64,000 nt of DNA, from positions 105,103 through 169,102 of the forward strand of contig NZ_JAKGBZ010000003.1 in the NCBI RefSeq assembly GCF_021556475.1. Reading direction: 5' to 3'. Each line of letters begins with the position of its first letter. The first letter of the stretch is position 1. A program made the position numbers and the translations under genes. This document shows, in pieces, positions 61,239-64,000 of the stretch. The DNA comes from Acidiphilium iwatense (GTDB lineage: Bacteria; Pseudomonadota; Alphaproteobacteria; Acetobacterales; Acetobacteraceae). Below the pieces are notes generated by a model. That model was given only the letters and a program-made list of their open reading frames with translations. It was not told the origin of the DNA and made no database searches.

Positions 61239-62021
61239 ATGCGCGCACTCGATGTCGCGGCCACCGGCATGCAGGCTCAGCAGACCAATGTGGAAGTCAT
61301 CGCGAACAACATCGCCAATATGACGACCACGGGATTCAAGCGCCAGCGCGTCGAGTTTCAGGACCTGCTCTATCAGGATCTCAGGCGCGCCGGATCGAAC
61401 AGTTCCGATGCCGGCACCATCGTGCCGTCGGGAACCCAGATCGGCCTCGGCGTCAAGACCGCCGGAATCTACCGGATCGATCAACAGGGCAATCTGCAGC
61501 AGACCGGCAATACGCTCGATCTCGCGATATCCGGCAATGGCTGGTTCCAGGTTACCCTGCCCTCGGGTCAGACCGCCTATACGCGGGACGGCACGTTCGG
61601 CCTTGCCCCCGACGGCACGATCGTCACCGCCGACGGCTATGTGGTGCAGCCCGGCATCCAGGTGCCGGCCAATGCGACCAATGTGACGATCAATGCCTCC
61701 GGCCAGGTACAGGCCAGCCTGTCCGGGCAAACCGCGCCGCAAACCGTGGGGCAACTGCAACTCGCGGCGTTTCCCAACGATGCCGGGCTGTCGGCGCAGG
61801 GCGGCAATCTGTTCGTGCAGACCGCGGCTTCCGGTGATCCGGTCAACGGCGTGCCGGGCGCTCCCGGTTTCGGCACGGTGCTGCAGGGATTCGTCGAAAA
61901 TTCGAATGTCAACGTGGTCAGCGAGATCACCGATCTGATCACCGCGCAGCGCGCCTACGAAATGAACAGCCAGGTCATCACGGCCGCGAATCAGATGATG
62001 TCCACCCTCACCCATCTGTGA
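61239..62021 (+). CDS. flgG: Flagellar distal-rod protein FlgG
   Basis: 260 residues. Family landmarks: ATGMQAQQTNVEVIANNIANMTTTGFKRQRVEFQDLLYQ, then NTLDLAISGNGWFQV, and the C-terminal SEITDLITAQRAYEMNSQVI. It forms the distal rod through the periplasm. The long loop between these blocks is the rod-specific FlgG domain. Directly upstream of flgA. Confidence 0.97.
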   Translation: MRALDVAATGMQAQQTNVEVIANNIANMTTTGFKRQRVEFQDLLYQDLRRAGSNSSDAGTIVPSGTQIGLGVKTAGIYRIDQQGNLQQTGNTLDLAISGNGWFQVTLPSGQTAYTRDGTFGLAPDGTIVTADGYVVQPGIQVPANATNVTINASGQVQASLSGQTAPQTVGQLQLAAFPNDAGLSAQGGNLFVQTAASGDPVNGVPGAPGFGTVLQGFVENSNVNVVSEITDLITAQRAYEMNSQVITAANQMMSTLTHL

Positions 62022-62025
62022 TCGC

Positions 62026-63030
62026 ATGATGCGCAAGCGGTTTCCGGCCCTGGTTCTGTTCGCCGCTGTTCTGACGGTGAATGCGGTGGCTTGTGCCGAG
62101 GTAACGGCGGCGCCCGTTCCACGCGGGCTGGTGTCGATCGACCGGCCGGTGGTGAAGCTCAAGGACCTGTTCCGCAACGCCGGCCGGCAAGCCGATGCGG
62201 TGCTTGGTCCGGCTCCGATGCCCGGCACGCGCATCCTGATCGCCACGCGGCAACTCGCGGCGATCGCGGTGCAGTTCGGGGTCCGCTGGGCGCCGGGGAA
62301 CGCGGCGGCATCGGTCGTGATCGAGCGGCCGGGCACGCCGATCGGCCGCGCGCGGCTTGTCGCGGCGCTGCGGCGGGCGCTGCGGCTTGCCGGTGCGCCG
62401 AATCATGTCGCGATCCAGATCGGCGATAACAATCTGCCGATGATTCCCCCCGCCGCGCAGCCGGCGATTCTGGTGAACCGCATCGCCTATCACCGGATGA
62501 GCGGGAATTTTCGAGCACGACTGCTCGTCGATGCACCGGGCATGAGCGCCGCGAGCGCGCGGATCGCCGGGCTGGCCGAGCCTGCGGTCCAGGCTGTCGT
62601 TGCCGCTCACGGGCTGTTGCCCGGAGCGGTGCTCGGCAGCGGCGATGTCAGGCTGGCATGGATTCCGCGCAGCGACGTGCCGCCGGGCGCGATCACCGAC
62701 CCCGCCCATGCGGTTGGCATGCAGATCGACCGTGCCATCGCCGCCGGCACGCCGCTATCCGGGCGCATGGTCGGCACCCCGGAACTGATCGCGCGCGGCG
62801 CGACAGTCGGCCTCGCCGTCGAGATGCCTGGGCTGGAGGTTACGGCGCGGGGTGTGGCATTGGCGGCGGGCGGCGGCGGCGCGGTGATCCCGGTGCTCAA
62901 TCCGTCCTCGCATGAAATCGTCCAGGCGGTCATCGACGGTCCCGATCACGCGCATGTGGTGCCGGGAAGCACGCCGGCGCGGGCGCGCAACGCCATTCCC
63001 TATTACGGCCTGACCGGCGATCGGCCGTGA
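62026..63030 (+). CDS. flgA: Flagellar P-ring chaperone FlgA
   Basis: 334 residues. A signal peptide (FPALVLFAAVLTVNAVACA) is followed by LVSIDRPVVKLKDLFRNAG, and the C-terminal SAF-type domain (residues about 195-325) with DVRLAWIPRSDVPPG and IDRAIAAGTPLSG. FlgA assists P-ring (FlgI) assembly. Overlaps flgH by four bases. Confidence 0.9.
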   Translation: MMRKRFPALVLFAAVLTVNAVACAEVTAAPVPRGLVSIDRPVVKLKDLFRNAGRQADAVLGPAPMPGTRILIATRQLAAIAVQFGVRWAPGNAAASVVIERPGTPIGRARLVAALRRALRLAGAPNHVAIQIGDNNLPMIPPAAQPAILVNRIAYHRMSGNFRARLLVDAPGMSAASARIAGLAEPAVQAVVAAHGLLPGAVLGSGDVRLAWIPRSDVPPGAITDPAHAVGMQIDRAIAAGTPLSGRMVGTPELIARGATVGLAVEMPGLEVTARGVALAAGGGGAVIPVLNPSSHEIVQAVIDGPDHAHVVPGSTPARARNAIPYYGLTGDRP

Positions 63031-63800
63031 CCGGCCGGCCGGCCCCTGCCGAAGCGGCGTGGATCGTTCTCCGCATCGCGACCCTGTCGATAACGGCGAT
63101 GCTCGGCGGATGCGGGGTATTTTCCAATCTCGCCTATGTCGGCCATGCGCCGCCGATGTCGCCGATCGAAAACCCGACACAGGCGCCGAACTGGCGGCCG
63201 GTCAGTATGCCGATGCCGGCGCTGCACCGGGCGCCGACGGCCGCCGATAGCCTGTGGCGACGGGGGGCGCGCGCCTTCTTCAAGGACCAGCGGGCGTCGC
63301 GCGCCGGCGATATCATCACGATCCTGGTCAATATCAATGACGATGCAACGCTGAAGGATCAGACGACGCTGGGCCGCACCGGCTCGGAATCCATGGGCAT
63401 TCCCAATCTGTTCGGGCTTGAGGGGCTGATTCCGCGCGTACTGGGCAAGGCGGTCAATCCATCGAGCCTCGTTTCGGTCTCGGGTGCCGGGAACTCGACG
63501 GGCACCGGCCAGATTCAGCGCAATGAAGCCGTCACCCTGTCGCTCGCCGGCGAGATCACCCAGGTTCTTCCCGACGGAAACCTTGTGGTGATGGCGCGCC
63601 AGGAAATGCGGGTGAACGACGAATTGCGCGTCATGACCGTTGCGGGAATCTGCCGGCCGCAGGATATCGCGAGCAACAATACGATTCAGGCCGATCAACT
63701 CGCCGAGGCGCGGATATCCTATGGCGGGCGCGGCCTGATCAGCGCCGAGCAATCCCCGCGCGTCGGCCAGCAGGTTCTCGACGATCTGGTGCCGTTCTGA
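63027..63800 (+). CDS. flgH: Flagellar L-ring protein FlgH
   Basis: 257 residues from GTG 63027, overlapping the flgA stop. The lipobox is AMLGGC; mature residues include SLWRRGARAFFKDQRASRAGDIITILVNI, then LAGEITQVLPDGNLVVMARQEMRVNDELR and VAGICRPQDIASNNTIQADQLAEARISYGG. It forms the outer-membrane L-ring. An IS5-family element starts 80 bases after the stop. Confidence 0.95.
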   Translation: MTGRPAPAEAAWIVLRIATLSITAMLGGCGVFSNLAYVGHAPPMSPIENPTQAPNWRPVSMPMPALHRAPTAADSLWRRGARAFFKDQRASRAGDIITILVNINDDATLKDQTTLGRTGSESMGIPNLFGLEGLIPRVLGKAVNPSSLVSVSGAGNSTGTGQIQRNEAVTLSLAGEITQVLPDGNLVVMARQEMRVNDELRVMTVAGICRPQDIASNNTIQADQLAEARISYGGRGLISAEQSPRVGQQVLDDLVPF

Positions 63801-63878
63801 CGCGAGCACGGAGCGGCGGGTTATTTCCGCCGAACCGGGCTACCAGATAGTTACCAAAAATGTCCGCGCAGCCAAGAC

Positions 63879-64000
63879 TAGGGTGTGTCGTCAATTAAGC
63901 CAGATAGCGGTGGCGGTGAGGTGGACGCCTGCGAGGAAGTTTCTGGCGGTTTTGTCGTAGCGCGTTGCAATGGCGCGGAATTGCTTGAGTTTGGCAAAGA
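63879..64000 (-). mobile_element. End of an IS5-family insertion sequence
   Basis: The minus strand from the right edge reads KLKQFRAIATRYDKTARNFLAGVHLTATAIWLN and stops at 63891-63893. RYDKTARNFL near the C-terminus is the usual ending of IS5/IS427-type transposases. The terminal repeat GGGTGTGTCG begins at 63881, next to CTA at 63878-63880, a possible target duplication. The rest of the element lies outside the window. Confidence 0.75.
63891..64000 (-). CDS. IS5-family transposase, C-terminal part
   Basis: Last 36 residues of the transposase; the catalytic DDE core is outside the window. The tail FRAIATRYDKTARNFLAGV is the family signature. It runs towards flgH and ends 91 bases after it, so the element may cut the flgH transcript from genes that normally follow. 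Confidence 0.75.
   Translation of the reverse strand, partial: FAKLKQFRAIATRYDKTARNFLAGVHLTATAIWLN

Overview
The window is GC-rich, densely coded DNA from an alphaproteobacterium. It fits Acetobacteraceae (Acidiphilium-like), but that placement is an inference from gene order and gene content, not a search. Pointers are the fliL-fliM-DUF6468-motE and flgF-flgG-flgA-flgH flagellar blocks, the hslV-hslU pair, the order hisB-hisH-(GNAT)-hisA-hisF-hisE, CpaE/CpaA pilus genes, and IS5, IS481 and IS1595 family debris. A perfect 16-bp parS site at 40338-40353 says this is chromosomal DNA, probably on the origin-proximal side.

Layout. 1-2 kb: the end of a PLP enzyme, an IS1595 relic, a frameshifted DUF6471 gene and a membrane/coiled-coil protein in unusually AT-rich DNA. 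2-6.5 kb: aldo/keto reductase, a two-subunit molybdenum hydroxylase of the isoquinoline oxidoreductase type, and YceI. 6.7-10 kb: two small lipoproteins (one with Asp/His repeats), a PNPOx-like flavoprotein and a CHAD protein. 10-12 kb: a nitrile-pathway type amidase followed by decayed DNA with an IS481 end. 12-14.4 kb: an IspD enzyme fused to an IspF domain that has lost metal ligands, divergent from an HPr-Enzyme I phosphotransferase relic. 14.7-18.3 kb: an ABC-2 exporter and propionyl-CoA synthetase. 18.4-25 kb: tRNA-Cys, CpaE, CpaA, Ohr, ThiD, GlmM, a ParDE-like toxin-antitoxin pair and FolP. 25.6-31.4 kb: esterase, GST, PCuAC-like protein, uracil-DNA glycosylase and PhhB, then HslUV and half of an MFS transporter. 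31.6-37 kb: the his operon with a GNAT gene inside it, a HIT protein and MurQ. 37-40 kb: GSCFA, SGNH-like and TPR-glycosyltransferase genes, probably for surface glycan. 40-46 kb: parS, ThiE, class I aldolase, FtsK, and AmtB behind a sigma-54 promoter. 46.6-52.3 kb: a papain-like hypothetical coupled to UbiH, a GntR regulator, a RelBE pair, polyprenyl diphosphate synthase, DUF2007 and a methyltransferase. 52.3-55 kb: a multicopper oxidase and a metal-type permease. 55-63.8 kb: two divergent flagellar transcription units. The last bases are the end of an IS5-family transposase.

Functional links. HisB/H/A/F/E are five steps of histidine synthesis. GlmM feeds peptidoglycan and MurQ recycles it. 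The polyprenyl synthase and UbiH both serve ubiquinone. FolP and PhhB both handle pterins. The permease and multicopper oxidase look like one copper-handling unit. FliL, FliM, DUF6468, MotE and a TPR protein form one overlapping operon facing away from the distal-rod genes FlgF/FlgG, the chaperone FlgA and the L-ring lipoprotein FlgH.

The most unusual items are the IspD-degenerate IspF fusion next to the phosphotransferase relic, the GHAS/NCS papain-like protein translationally coupled to UbiH, the His/Asp repeat lipoprotein, and a dispersed palindromic repeat that has become the C-terminal tail of HisF.
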